Below, one piece after another: positions 1 to 12,800 of a stretch of 64,000 bases of DNA. A program made the position numbers and the translations under genes. Where the stretch lies: NCBI GenBank assembly GCA_026545765.1, contig JAIFAC010000017.1:1-64000 (forward strand), given 5' to 3'. The notes under the pieces are model-generated. The model saw only the letters and a program-made list of their open reading frames with translations, did no database searches and had not been told where the DNA came from. Numbering within the stretch: position 1 is the first letter of the stretch; each line of letters opens with the position of its first letter. The stretch is from Plantago major (taxonomy: Eukaryota > Streptophyta > Magnoliopsida > Lamiales > Plantaginaceae).

Positions 1-639
1 TTATCGATCATAAAAGTAAGATGACGTAAATAACGACTTGGTCGGATGTAACGACTAAAATTCTAATTAATGATTGGTGGTTGTTACAATCGATTATCCA
101 GATACGTTTGCAACCAATCCGACTTCGACGAACCATGTATATACGCATTACGCATTCTTTGATGATTTTGGCGTTAAAGTCGAATGCGTATCCTTAGAGG
201 ATTTTGTTGGTAAAACACATAACACTAAACCACATATGCTAGTAATCGAAAGAGCTAAGTCAATGCCATGGAAATCTCATTCAACAGTAAGAACCCTAAC
301 TATCATGCAATCGAATCCAATCACCACCCCATAATTGGGTGTTTGGCTACTCATAGAATATGAAAACATAATCATAATCATAGAAGAACACATAGTAAAC
401 ATAATCAATATCAAAGTACCAATAATCGAAAGAGTTGATACAATTGTTAGTTTGTTAGCCTAGTTGTCATGATGTCTGGTAAGCAAAGAAGAACTTCAAT
501 TCTATCCGTAAAAAGTACCGTTATGAGCTCCTTGATGATAATCCAAAGTCGAATTACAAAGAAATATGTTCAATTCCTCAATCAAAGAGGTGGAAATTGC
601 ATTGGTTCGAGTCCTAGGTCTCAAAAGTTCATAAGAATG

Positions 640-1300
640 AAAGGTTGTTCGAAAATAGAAGGAAAACGGATAAATTATCTGAAAATTATCGAGTTGGCGT
701 TCGCCAACTACGAACCCACGCACTAGGAAGCGAATTGGCGTCGCCAGTACATGGGTTTAGTGTTGGCGAACAAAATAGGAGCGAGTTGGCGTTCGCCAAC
801 TCGTACCTACGTAATCCTCCACCAGTTTGGCATTCGCCAACTGGGTCCTGCTTTGTTGGCGTTCGCCAACTAGCCTTGACTCGATTTCCTGTGTTTTTCG
901 TGCTCCCGACTCATTCACGACGTCCGACTAAGGCATTGTAACTCCATCTTCCTCAAGAATGCATGGAAATGCACCCATTTTTGCTTCCAATCTACATGGT
1001 TTGCACAAAGCACCTACAAACAAACAAAACATAACAAGTAACAAAGCTCTAGGAAAATACAAAAAAAAAAAACAGAGAGAGAGAGAGACTAAAAAACGAC
1101 TAAAATACGGAAAAAAAGACAAGATGAGACGGTGTAAAACCGACTTATCAAACTCACCAAACCGAACTCTTGCTTGTCCTCAAACAATAGACTCTCTAAA
1201 AATTCCTAGAAAAGTAAAGAACACATAGACACGAAGAAAAGTCTAACTCCCAAGCGAAGTAAATAACATAATGAAGATGGGAATAACTTCTATGCTTATT
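640..1300 (-). mobile_element. Ty3/gypsy-like 3' region fragment (copy A)
   Basis: Read on the minus strand, 1160-1210 gives GAGGACAAGCAAGAGTTCGG followed by a TTTGATAAGT-type stretch. That signature is often found just before the 3' LTR of plant Tat/Athila-group Ty3/gypsy elements. Purine-rich microsatellite (ga)n lies at 1075-1088. No reverse transcriptase or integrase of this element is visible, so it is a fragment. Family assignment rests on the short signature only. Confidence 0.4.
692..870. repeat. Cluster of GTTGGCG/CGCCAAC palindromes
   Basis: Near-perfect palindromes built on GTTGGCGTTCGCCAAC occur at 693-708, 736-746 (shortened), 782-803, 822-844 and 855-870, with a half site at 771-779, spaced about 35-50 bp apart. 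The duplicated copy keeps only 5565-5580 and a mutated one at 5660-5675. Seen directly; function unknown. Confidence 0.85.
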
Positions 1301-1319
1301 AGTTGATAAAGAAAATCAA

Positions 1320-2335
1320 CTAATGTTAGAGGGTCTCCCTGTCTAAGACCTTGTTTACCTTTAAGAATCCCCTCCAGTCTACCATTAATGTTAAAGGAGA
1401 ATCAAGCAGAAGTGACACAGACCATTACCCTATGGGTGAACAAGGGGCTAAATCCATAGAAACCAAGAACCTGATAAAGAAAATCCCAAGATATGGTGTC
1501 ATGTGCTTTCTGTAGATCAATTTTCATCAAGCATCCCGCTAACACATTCTTCTAGTTATAATCTTTTATCAATTCTTGACTGAGAATGATGTTATGGTAC
1601 ATCTGCCGCCCAGAAACAAAGGCACTTTGTGAATCTAAAATGATCAAAGGCATAACCTTCTGCAATCTTTGAGCAAGCACTTTAGTGATGATTTTATATA
1701 TATTGTTGCAGCAAGCAATTGACCTGTATTCCTTGATAGTCATAGGATGAGAGAGACCTTAGGAACTAAAGAAACAGAGGTATTGTTCACTTGCTTTAGA
1801 AGCTGGTCAGTTGTGAAAAAATCATCTATAGCCCTGAAGACCAAGTTCCCAGTAACAGACCAAGACTTCTTGTAAAAGTGGGCATTATAACCATCAGGCC
1901 CTGGTGCCTTCAGAGTCTTCCATCTGGAAGACCACCTTCTTCACTTCTTCTAAAGAAACATGCTTAGAGACCATCATGTTCACATCGTCAGACAATTGTG
2001 TATATGAAGAAGCCAATGAGAGATCCATAGCATAAGTGGAAAAATGAGTCTCAAACAACTTAGATCCACTATATGCTTGACAAGTAAAGCTGGGTCAGTA
2101 ATGCTTCACCCCAGAATCATCCAGTAGAGAAAAAATGTTATTCTGCCACCTTCTCTGAGCAATCTGAGCATGAAAGAATCTGGAATTGACACCCCCCTCA
2201 TTCAACCAATCATTTTTTGCATGTTGCTGTAAAAGTGACAAATGATGTTTCCTAAGACGAATGTAAGTCTCAAGAGAACCTTGAGTAGCCAATTTACAGT
2301 CTGCATTCCAAGAACTCTTTATTTATACTTCTCAA
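1320..2335 (-). mobile_element. LINE (L1-type) reverse transcriptase fragment, copy A
   Basis: Minus-strand frames give pieces of a plant non-LTR reverse transcriptase in order: a finger segment with KAPGPDGYNAHFYQKSW (around 1870-1920), YRSIACCNNIYKIITKVLAQRL, then SQSAFVSGRQ (1552-1743), KIDLQKAHDT (around 1520) and LKGKQGLRQGDPLT (around 1340). These correspond to the L1 motifs GPDG, LIPK, KAYD and GLRQGDPLS. Stops and frame changes separate the pieces and the catalytic YADD block is not present, so this is a dead truncated copy. Upstream residues (2095-2292) match the linker before the RT domain. Confidence 0.85.
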
Positions 2336-2820
2336 TAATTTTAGGGATATATTGCTAACCCTTTAAAAAGGAAACATTGAAGTGTTACTCAACAATTCAA
2401 GTAAAGCCATACACTTTCATAAGGCAACTATTCATAAAAATATCCTCAAAATCCCCAAAAGAACCAAATAGTGGGGACTGATCCAGTTTGATGTGGCAAG
2501 CGCCTACGGTTGCCTTGACCAGGACCGTCTTGAAAATTCCGGGGCCTATGCCCAATTTATACGTTGGGCCTAAATTTATACTGTACTATAATATAATTAA
2601 AAAATTGTGAATTTTTATTTTCATTGCAACTATTATTTTAAATTTCCTAATACAAACAAATACACAAATACCGAATTCAATGTTCAGGTGATTTTCATTA
2701 ATATTTATTATAAATTATAGTATTTTTTAGAATGAAATTATACTTATTAAATTAATGGACAAAATATCAAGGGGCCCCGAAAATTGGGGGCCTTGTGCGG
2801 TCGGCGTCCCTGCGCTTACT

Positions 2821-5008
2821 ACTCCATATCGGAGAAAATGAGGAAGATGATTTTCGTCGAACTCTCTAGATTTCTTATTGGCATGTGTAGAGTAACATAA
2901 TTTTGATATTCTACATCATTTGATTTGGATCGAATGTAGTATAATTGGAATGATCGTGGCTAGAGTGACTGTTTATCGGTTTCACGGCCCATTTCATGTT
3001 TCGTAAATGTAGAGATGAAAAGGTTGGTATTAATACATATTTGAATAGCGGTTATAATAATGTTGATACGGTGAACGTGTCTTGATCGATGCGACAAAAT
3101 ACTCTGTTATGCCTTTTGACAGAATGTTCGTATCTTTCTTAATTATATTGTCAAGACATATACGTTATCGATCATAAAAGTAAGATGACGTAAATAACGA
3201 CTTGGTCGGATGTAACGACTAAAATTCTAATTAATGATTGGTGGCTGTCACAATCGATTATCCAGATACGTTTGCAACCAATCCGACTTCGACGCAAGAT
3301 ATGTGTATGACGACTGCATATTATTATATGATTGATAACACACGTGGCGTGGATATTAAAAATGTTACCAATTAATAAATCGAGTTTTGTCGATGTTGAA
3401 CTGGCTTGCGTTGGTTAAATTGAAAGAAGATATTTAGTCAAATCGCAATTAAAAATCTATGTTTATTAGTCCATCTTATATGACATATCCATGTGAATAT
3501 ATGTTATGCGAACGACACCCCCTGTGACATGACACAATGTCTTTTTGGGAAACTCAAAAGTAATATCACTTGCTTTACGCCCAAATTGAGAAATCTCACA
3601 ATAAGGAGATGTGTATAACTCATGAACCATAATAACTTCTAGTTGAATTTGTTTAGTTGGTGTTTTTTCAGTAAGTGGTTCGTTCTTTGGAAACGGAGAG
3701 TCGTGACCTATCCGTTCAGCGTGACTATCTATAGTAATTGCGACTAGTAAGGATGGCTAAGTTGGTTATAAGGGTATTATCATTTTGGCTACAGGTTCAA
3801 ATCACACAGTGACCACATTTGTGTTCTAACTTCTATCCTTCGTAAGTATGTCGCACTACGTGGGTTTAACACGGGTTATCTGGTCATTACATAAGTCCAA
3901 TGGGTTCTTTACCTAATGTGCAACGTAAGGGTAGCATTTGTGGGTTCCCAAAGTCATTTAAAAAATACCAATGGTAAGTTTTGTGTGTAAGTATCTCCAC
4001 CGTCGATGTTTTTCGCATTTAATAACCGTGTACGTTCACGTGCACATATGTATCAGAGTTTTAATCATAAATTAATTAGTATAACTCTGTTTCGGAGAAA
4101 ATAACTTCCATCGAACCCTCAAGACTTCTTGACATTATTTACTTACTATTCAAAGTAGGTAGGTTAACATACATTTGGTATTCTACGTCCTTTAATACTA
4201 AATCGAATATTTTACATCGTTTTATTCGAATGTCTTCAACGGTTGATTCAAAATGCCCTTAACTAGAAATGATGTACATATCTTTCAGATTACCTTTTTG
4301 AATTGGCCATGCTCTCACTTAATTATGTCTTCAAAACCTATGTGTTTATCGTTTATGAAATATGATGAAATATAACGACTTGGTCGGAAGTAATGACCGA
4401 AATTCCAAACTAATGATTGGTGGTTTTTATAATCGATCGTTCAGACACCTATAGTAGTACGACCAATCCGACTTTGACGCCAAGATACAGGTATGATGCA
4501 TGCATGTTATTATATGATTGATAACACATGGCGTCTAATGTGTCAAATCGAGTTTTGTATTTATATTAAGCCAAGAGTTAATTCTCGACACTACGAAAAC
4601 CTGTAGTGAAGTGAAGTTAACCCCAAGTGTCGTTACTTAACTAGTTAAAAGCAGTAGAAGTTTGTTTGCTCCGGCAACGAGTTTGATCTAACTATTTTAA
4701 ATGAGCAATAAGAAAAGAACAAGTGAATGCAAACGACTGAGAATATGATCAGGAATTATGGAGTGGTGACGAATGTCTAATGCTTGCTAGCAGAGTAAAC
4801 ATAGTCAATGACCATGGTGATTTACTTGTTATCATTGGGACATGCCCGGCGAAACATTACACTACTCATGTAGAAAACTTACACGACATAAGGCACGTCA
4901 AGGCTATGACAATGAGATAATTGTTTTTGTTCTAGAAAACGAATAACATTAGCAGAGTTGTCAATTCTACTAAGCTACAATTACAACTAATGTGGTCTTA
5001 TTGGCTAC
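2821..5008. repeat. Diverged tandem subrepeats, non-coding
   Basis: A stretch without credible genes. A unit containing TAACGACTTGGTCGGA and TAATGATTGGTGG occurs three times (1-130, 3180-3290, 4370-4470). A second shared block (cggagaaaat ... cttcttgacat-like) precedes it near 2830 and 4090. The copies are diverged, so this is an old repeat, possibly part of an LTR-retrotransposon untranslated region. At 4560-4980 there is further repeat-like sequence including a ctccggcaacg motif reminiscent of an antisense gypsy primer-binding region. No function can be assigned. Confidence 0.6.
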
Positions 5009-5499
5009 GAACCATGTATATACGCATTCTTTGATGATTTTGGCGTTAAATTCGAATGCGTATCCTTAGAGGATTTTGTTGGAAAAACACATAACACTAA
5101 ACCACATATGCTAGTAATCGAAAGAGCTAAGTAAATGCCATGGAAATCTCATTCAACAGTAAGAACCCTAACTATCATGCAATCGAATCCAATCACCACC
5201 CCATAATTGGGTGTTTAGCTACTCATAGAATATGAAAATATAATCATAATCATAGAAGAACACATAGTAAACATAATCAATATCAAAGTACCAATAATCG
5301 AAATAGTTGATACAATTGTTAGTTTGTTAGCCTAGTTGTCATGATGTCTGGTAAGCAAAGAAGAACTTCAATTCTATCCGTAAAAAGTACCGTTATGAGC
5401 TCCTTGATGATAATCCAAAGTCGAATTACAAAGAAATATGTTCAATTCCTCAATTAAAGAGGTGGAAATTGCATTGGTTCGAGTTCTAGGTCTCAAACG

Positions 5500-6060
5500 T
5501 TCATAAGAATGAAAGGTTGTTCGAAAATAGAAGGAAAACGGATAAATAATCTGAAAATTGTCGAGTTGGCGTTCGCCAACTACGAACCCACGCACTAGGT
5601 AGCGGATTTCCGTCGCCAATACATGGGTTTATGTTGGCCAACGAAATAGGTCCTGCTTTGTTAGCGTTCGCCAACTAGCCTTGACTCGATTTCCGGTGTT
5701 TTTTGTGCGCCCGACTCATTCCCGACGTCCGGCTAAGGCATTGGAACTCCATCTTCCTCAAGAATGCATGGAAATGCACCCATTTTTGCCTCCAATCTAG
5801 ACGGTTTGCGCAAAGCACCTACAAACAAACAAAACACAATAAGTAACAAAGCTCTAGGAAAAAAAAAAGAGACTAAAAAACGACTAAAATACGGGGAAAA
5901 AAGACAAGATGAGACGGTGTAAAACCGACTTATCAAACTCACCAAACCGAACTCTTGGTTGTCCTCAAACAATAGACTCTCTAAAAATTCCTAGAAAAGT
6001 AAAGAACACATAGACACGAAGAAAAGTCTAACTCCCAAGCGAAGTAAATAACATAATGAA
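5500..6060 (-). mobile_element. Ty3/gypsy-like 3' region fragment (copy B)
   Basis: Second copy of the segment at 640-1300, with the same antisense GAGGACAA-type signature around 5950-5970, a shortened purine tract, and fewer palindromes. It is inactive and lacks coding domains. Confidence 0.4.
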
Positions 6061-6079
6061 GATGGGAATAACTTCTATG

Positions 6080-7130
6080 CTTATTAGTTGATAAAGAAAA
6101 TCAACTAATGTTAGAGGGTCTCCCTGTCTAAGACCTTGTTTACCTTTAAGAATCCCCTCCAGTCTACCATTAATGTTAAAGGAGAATCAAGCAGAAGTGA
6201 CACAGACCATTACCCTATGGGTGAACGAGGGGCTAAATCCATAGAGACCAAGAACCTGATAAAGAAAATCCCAAGATATCGTGTCATATGCCTTATGTAG
6301 ATCAATTTTCATCAAGCATCCTGCTGACACATTCTTCTGGTTTAAGCTTTTATCAATTCTTGACTTAGAATGATGTTATGGTACATCTGTCGCCCAGAAA
6401 CAAAGGCACTTTGTGAATCTAAAATGATCAAAGGCATAACCTTCTACAATCTTTGAGCAAGCACTTTAGTGATGATTTTATATATAATTTTGCAGCAAGC
6501 AATTGACCTGTATTCCTTGATAGTCATAAATGAGAGACCTTAGGAACTAAAGAAACAGACGTATTGTTCACTTGTTTTCGAAGCTGGTCAGTTGTGAAAA
6601 ATTCATCTATAGCCCCGAAGACCAAGTTCCCAGTAACAGACCAAGACTTCTGGTAAAAATGGGCATTGTAGCCATCAGGCCCTGGTGCCTTCAAAGTCTT
6701 CCATCTGGAAGACCACATTCTTCACTTCTTCTAAATAAACATGCTTAGAGATCATCATGTTCATATCACCAGACACTTGTGTAAGCCAATGAGAGATCCA
6801 TAGCATAAGTGGGAAAATGAGTCTCAAACAACTTAGTATAAAAATCCACTATATGCTTGACAAGTAAAGGCAGTAATGCTTCCCCCCCCCCCCCCCCAGA
6901 ATCATGCAGTAGACAAAAAATGTTATTCTGCCACCTTCTCTGAGCAATCTGAGCATGAAAGAATATGGGATTGACACCCCCCTCATTCAACCAATCATTT
7001 TTTGCCTGTTGTTGTAAAAGTGACAAATGATGTTTCCTAAGACGAATGTAAGTCTCAAGAGAACCTTGAGCAGCCAATTTACAGTTTGCATTCCAAGAAC
7101 TCTTTATTTATACTTCTCAATAATTTTAAG
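6080..7130 (-). mobile_element. LINE (L1-type) reverse transcriptase fragment, copy B
   Basis: Duplicate of the LINE fragment at 1320-2335. The frame at 6524-6718 reads KAPGPDGYNAHFYQKSW and a FFTTDQL stretch; 6766-7077 holds the upstream linker (LETYIRLRKHHLSLLQQ, NDWLNEGGVN, FFHAQIAQRRW). A poly-C run at 6883-6898 interrupts the reading frame and is absent from copy A. Both copies share frame breaks, so the fragment was already dead before the duplication. Confidence 0.85.
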
Positions 7131-7608
7131 GATATATTGCTAACCCTTCAAAAAGGAAACATTGAAGTGTTACTCAACAATTCAAGTAAAGCCATACACT
7201 TTCATAAGGCAACTATTCATAAAAATATACTCAAAATCCCCAAAAGAACCAAATAGTGGGGACTGATCGAGTTTGATGTGGCAAGCACCTACGGTTGCCT
7301 TGACCAGGACCGTCTTGAAAATTCCCGGGGCCTGTGCCCAATTTATACGTTGGGCCTAAATTTATACTGTACTATAATATAATTAAAAAATTGTGAATAT
7401 TTATTTTCATTGCAACTATTATTTTAAATTTCCTAATACAAACAAATACACAAATACAGAATTAAATGTTCAGCGTGATTTTTATTAATATTTATTATAA
7501 ATTATAGTATTTTTTAGAATGAAATTATACTTATTAAATTAATGGACAAAAATATCAGGGGGCCCCGAAAATTGGGGGCCTTGTGTGGTCGGCGTCCCCG
7601 CGCTTACT

Positions 7609-8480
7609 CGTTGCTACCTCTGGCCTCGACATGCTTGTTAACCGAAGCCTTATGCATGTGCTTGCCGCGGCAAGCCATCATTTTTTGTTTAGAAACTGGT
7701 TTTCAACCCCTTCATCCTTCATGGCCTGCAAACTTAATTGCTTTTCGAAACTTTTTTTTAACCCGTTTCTCAAGTCCAATGGGATTTACACCCATGTTGT
7801 TAAATCGTTCCACTCATATATATCTCAACCATCCCCCTATGTGAATTAATTGCTATTTCACCTTACAATAAATTATAGGATTTAAAGCATTAGTGGCATC
7901 CTTTGGTAGAATGGAGATACATGTTAATGGAAAACACATTTTTTTCTTGTGGGCCCACATGACTGAATCATCAAATGGCTTAGGAGCTCACTTGTTTAAA
8001 ATAGTTAAAATGAATCGAAATGCTATTCATGCGAAGAAGCTGTACATTTCTTTTCTATAATCCATCAACAAAAACTCTATAATTAGGCGTGCTCACTCAG
8101 ATAATGAGTGACCGCATCGATGCAAGGTAGAAAACACTCATTGATTAATGGCCGACTTCTCCAAACCTACAAGGGCCACATGGAAGTTTTAATGTGCGAC
8201 CAGTGAGGACAAATACTACTCGGCTCGATAACAAAACGAACTCCAAACTAAGTTAAACTCAAAAAACTTATCGAACGAGCTAAGCCTTCTTGAGCCTGAC
8301 TTGTGTAACAACACTAGCTGGATATGTCTCATGTTATGTTTCGAATTTCAGATTCAAACACTGACCCACTGACCTCCCTGAATCAAAGGTTCAATCTGAA
8401 TCAACCAAGAATTTCTCAGGAGCAAACAAGAAAAAACACCCACTTATATTCTCCTCCTCCCCACCGAGTCATTGTCAAAT
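7609..8480. other. Intergenic spacer, no gene seen
   Basis: Sequence between the duplicated repeat block and the ASHH3-like promoter. It holds only short unconvincing reading frames (for example 7542-7849, in two overlapping frames) with no domain I recognise. Nothing else is evident. Confidence 0.6.
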
Positions 8481-8491
8481 GCTAAATAAGT

Positions 8492-8520
8492 TGGGCCGAT
8501 TGTAAAATGGGCCATGGGCT
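8492..8520 (+). promoter_or_regulatory. Cluster of site II (TGGGCC/T) promoter motifs
   Basis: TGGGCC at 8492-8497 and 8508-8513 and TGGGCT at 8515-8520 lie about 100-200 bp ahead of the inferred 5' untranslated exon of the ASHH3-like gene. Such TGGGCY elements bind TCP factors and are typical of plant promoters active in dividing cells. The motifs are seen; their use is inferred. Confidence 0.5.
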
Positions 8521-8599
8521 TCAAAATCAGTTTCTTGTAATAATGCTGGTGAGCTGACCGTTATTTAGTAACAAAAATTTCCCAATTCAAATTATCCCC

Positions 8600-9888
8600 T
8601 TCTTCTCCAATCCGTGTCTCACTCACTGAAACTTGCACTGTTGCAGAGTAACTGACCGTCGACGATTCCGATTTACTCCTCCTGCTGTAAGTACCAACTC
8701 ATTTTCTTCATTCGGGTTCCATTTTTACTTCACTGTCGTAGTTTCTCCTACATTTCCCTCAACTGCTTGGGTCAAGAGTCTTGAACCCTAGCCCAACTTG
8801 ACTTCTACAATTCTCGTGATTTCTCTTTTCTCGTGTTCAATTAATAGCATTCTAACTATTGAATCTTTTATTTTTTATCTTAATTTTTGTTCTAAATCAT
8901 TCACTCGGGATAGTTAAGTACCTGTTGTAAATTGTAACAGTTTGCCTGCCCGATGAATAATCTGTTCTTGATGTTAGTAGTGAAGGGTTGTTGAAAATTT
9001 TCGTGCTTTTCGCAAACTTTGTGGAAATTAGTTGATAGATTGTCCCCTTCCCTCCCCTGTTGTTGTAGTCACAAGGATTTAATCTGGGTTGTCATTTCCT
9101 ACTTTTATGTCTGTTTGTGTTGTATTTCGGTTATAAAACTTATCAAATCTTTAATTTTTTATGTAAAGCTTTGTTGTCAACTATTTTTCTAGGTTGATCA
9201 TTTTACTTTCCACTGTACTTTTGTTTTGCTGCCTCATGAAAAATCCAATCTTGATGTTCAAAGTAGATTCATGCAATTGATATATGCCTATAGCAGCAAA
9301 TTTTGTCTCAACTGGTTTGATATACTTTCGGCTGCGCTCCCTCCCCCTATTTCCTATTGACAAGAATCAACCTGGGCTGTCATTTCTCTGGTAATTTTTT
9401 TTTTCAGGCAGAGGAATCAGTAACGCTGGATTACATGTTATATATTGACGATCTGCGGTGAGTTGTACCTTTATGAGGTTTTAGCATTGTTCAAGTAATA
9501 TCACTCTATCTATTAGAGTGTTAGTTTTCTTGTTTTTCAGTTCAATTTATTGTCAATTGGTCTTAAATTGAAAGACCTTATACTTCCAATAACCTTTTAT
9601 AAGTGGTTCAAGCCAAGGGGGAGCCAGGATAAAAGATCAACTAGGGCGTGTATCGTAAAAAAATTATTTATTAAAGAGAGGAAATATTGCGTTAACAAGT
9701 ATATACAAAATATAATGAATATAATGAGGAATAACACATAAATAATGACATTTCTATTTAAAATTAGCTATTCTGTGTATTATTTTCATTTATCAACTCA
9801 TTTACACTCATGATTCCTCTTGCAGAAAAGCAGTAGCTTATGTTTTAGTAAGTGGTCACCTCAATAGGCAATGCCTGCTATGAAGAAG
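8600..9888 (+). other. ASHH3: 5' untranslated exons of the ASHH3-like gene
   Basis: Three exons are suggested. The first ends at 8686 (ctgct/gtaagt). A second runs 9408-9457 between a pyrimidine-rich tttttcag acceptor and a gtgagt donor. A third starts at 9826 after cttgcag and contains the start codon at 9871, which is preceded by an in-frame stop (9865-9867). The transcription start is not visible from sequence; 8600 is approximate. Confidence 0.6.
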
Positions 9889-12800
9889 GTTTGTTATCCT
9901 ACTATTTTCTTTGTGTAATACAAGTTCTTGTTTGAACTTCTTTTTTGGCCTCATCATATGCAATTATTTTGTACTTCATTCTCTGAACTCTGTTCTTTGA
10001 GAGGGTTGAACATGTTAAGGGGTCCCACCATATGATTAATGTTCAGATAACAGGTCTTGTGTTTGAGTTATATGGAGTTCTTATCATTTTAAATCCTCTT
10101 TCACTCTCTGTAGATGACTAGTTTAGTTGTGGTGAGAGAGCTTTTTCCCCCATAATAGGTATATAATGTCGGATTTGTAATGATGTTTCTTGTTTAAAGA
10201 AGCACCATAAAAATATGCACCTTTTATCATATTTCACTTAATCTGTTAATCATGAGATAATCACATGCCCTATCCTTAAGCTGCTTTATTTAATTTTCTA
10301 GGTGGTCTTTAAACAGTCCTGTTTTTCTGTTCACTGCTTCCATTCATTATTTTGATTGTCCTTCTGTGTATGACTGTATCTGAGTGTTCTTTATATATGT
10401 GCGGTACCTATGCTATAATTCTTGAAGTAGTTATGATGCAATGTTTTTTATTCTTATACTTCATCTTTTTTTCCTATATCAGTCTGCTGAGTTGGTTGGG
10501 ATCGGACAAGTATTCAATAAGTTGGTGAAGGACATTGGAAATCAAGTTGATTTTGAACTCCCCGAATCATTGAATAAATGGAACCTGACGACCTACTCCT
10601 ACATAAAACGCAGTATCCATAAAATCACTAGTTTCTCTTTACTGCACCAATTCATGCATGTTTGTTGTACTTATTATGCTCTTTACATGTCATTACAAGT
10701 TTATTCACTCTCTACTCCTTCCTGGTGTATTTCTTTGATTTTGTGGCTGTTCTGCTTCCTATTAGAAGATATCCTTCCTCCCTGGATGTATTTTTGTTTA
10801 ATCTTAACAAATTTAAGATGTATATCTGAGTAAGAAGCTAAAGAGACCTCTGGAGGACGATGGGATCTTTTGTTCATGCAGCTTATCGACTGGATCTTCT
10901 GATGTTTGTGGTAGAGATTGCCTCTGTGGGTAAGTACTGTATATTTCCTTACCAGTTATTTTGAGCTCATGAGATACCTTGCCTGTTGTATACGATTTCC
11001 AAATTGATTTGAAGAACATGTTAAGATGACAAAACCTGGCTAAGCAGACTTATGGACTTTAAATATTCTTTGCGTTTGTTGAGGTAGATTTTGCACCTTT
11101 AGGTCATTGTGATGGAGCTCTAGTCAAGGCGTGTACTTTTGTATATAATTTGCATGATTGATATAACATGTTCAAACTGGGTTGCACAGTATATTTGATT
11201 GGGGTTTCAGGACAATCAGGACTCTTAACTTGAGCATAGTTTGAAGCCGCTCCTTCATTTTTTAGTGGGAGATACATGTAGCTGTCTTTCCCTGAATGTA
11301 ATGGGTACTTATTCTTGTTACGCTTCAACCCGTGAAAAAGGTAGTCTCTTGGAAGTAATATAGGGTAATAGAAACTCGGGGTACACGGTATATTTGAATG
11401 TTGTTTCAGGACAATTAGGACTCTTAACTTGAGCATAGTTTGAAGCTGTTCTTTCACTTTCAAGTAGGAGTTACATGTAGCCGTCTTCCCCAGAATGCAA
11501 CGGGTACTTATTCTTGCTACGCTTCAACCCGCGAAATAGGTAGTCTAATAGAAGTAATGTAGGAAAATAGGAACACGTGAAAGTAGAGTGCTAGTTCAAC
11601 ACAGTTACCGTGTGCCTATATTTGATGACAATTGTTCTACTGTTTCTGTATGTTCAAGCGTTGAGCTTTGGGATTGGATGAATCTGATGTGCTATTGTTG
11701 AGTTCAGGGAGTAATGTCGAGGGGTAAATCACTTGTAAAATTATGAATCTAACATCGCATTCTAGGACGATTTCTTGACTTCATGATGTTGCTAAATCAT
11801 AAGATGTGCTTGTTTTTGTCTAAGAAGGTATATTGAAACTAGTATTGCCTAGCTTTTCTATTCTATCTCTAGTCTCTGTTGCTCAAGAAGCTTGTCTTTT
11901 ATGGTGGTTAGAGTTAGACATTTACTTGATGCCTGAGATTTTACAACCTTTTCATGTTGAGGTAAACACGTATATTTGCTTGACATTTGTATACTGCTGC
12001 AGTATGCTAAGGTCTAGCTGCTCTTCAGGATGTAAATGTGGGAGCTCATGTCTCAATAAGCCATTTCATCAGAGGCCTATTAAGAAGATGAAACTTGTTC
12101 AGGTAATAATTGCATTAGATAATTAAGATTTGAAAATTAAGTTAGATAAATATGTGTTCTCCAATCATTAGTTTCAGCGGTTATAATGTCAAACGGTACT
12201 GGGGGATGTTATGAGGTGATCATTTAGCAATTATTTTATTCACTTCTGTTGGAGTTCAATAAGTTTTGATGAAAATTCTGACAATTAGTGCATTTGTGAG
12301 TGGAGAGGCTGTTTGGCATTTATGTTCTATTTGCCTTTGCATGCTGAATGTTGACACTCTACTTGGAATGGTGGTGTGTATAATTATAGTGGTATTTCAG
12401 TTTATCGTGTTTATATGTGAAGGGTTTTTCTGCCTGCGTTCAAGCTTTATGCTTTTTTCCTTACTAAAGCTCCAAAAAACAGTTCTATCATGGATGGACC
12501 CTTATTCACCAGTGGGGGTGTTGTAGAAACTGCTCTGGTTGAAAGTGTATGTGTCTGCTGCACAGAATTGAACTTGTTATATTAGTATGTATTCCAAGTT
12601 CTTCAGAACTATACTCTGAATGCATTATTGCCTCCCCATAATTTACTTAAATGTGCAGTTATACATCAATCAGCAGATGTGCTGTATTGTTACATAAGCT
12701 TCTCAGTCTACTTAAATTCATTTCCATATCATAGCTTTCTTGTACTACGGCATACTGCATTTCCAGCACGAGTACAGTACTTGATGGTGCAAATTAATTG

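Larger units (their letters stand above)
1..7608. repeat. Large imperfect tandem duplication
   Basis: Positions 1-130 reappear at about 3166-3298, and 129-2820 reappear at about 5009-7608 with only scattered differences. The second copy carries about 1.7 kb (3300-5008) that is absent from the first, and the first carries about 66 bp of palindromic sequence (around 775-860) that the second lacks. Both copies end in the same GTCGGCGTCCC / GCGCTTACT sequence (2799-2820 and 7588-7608). The left copy is probably cut by the window start. Both hold the same gypsy-like and LINE-derived segments, so a compound repeat was duplicated as a block. Seen directly by comparing the two stretches. Confidence 0.9.
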
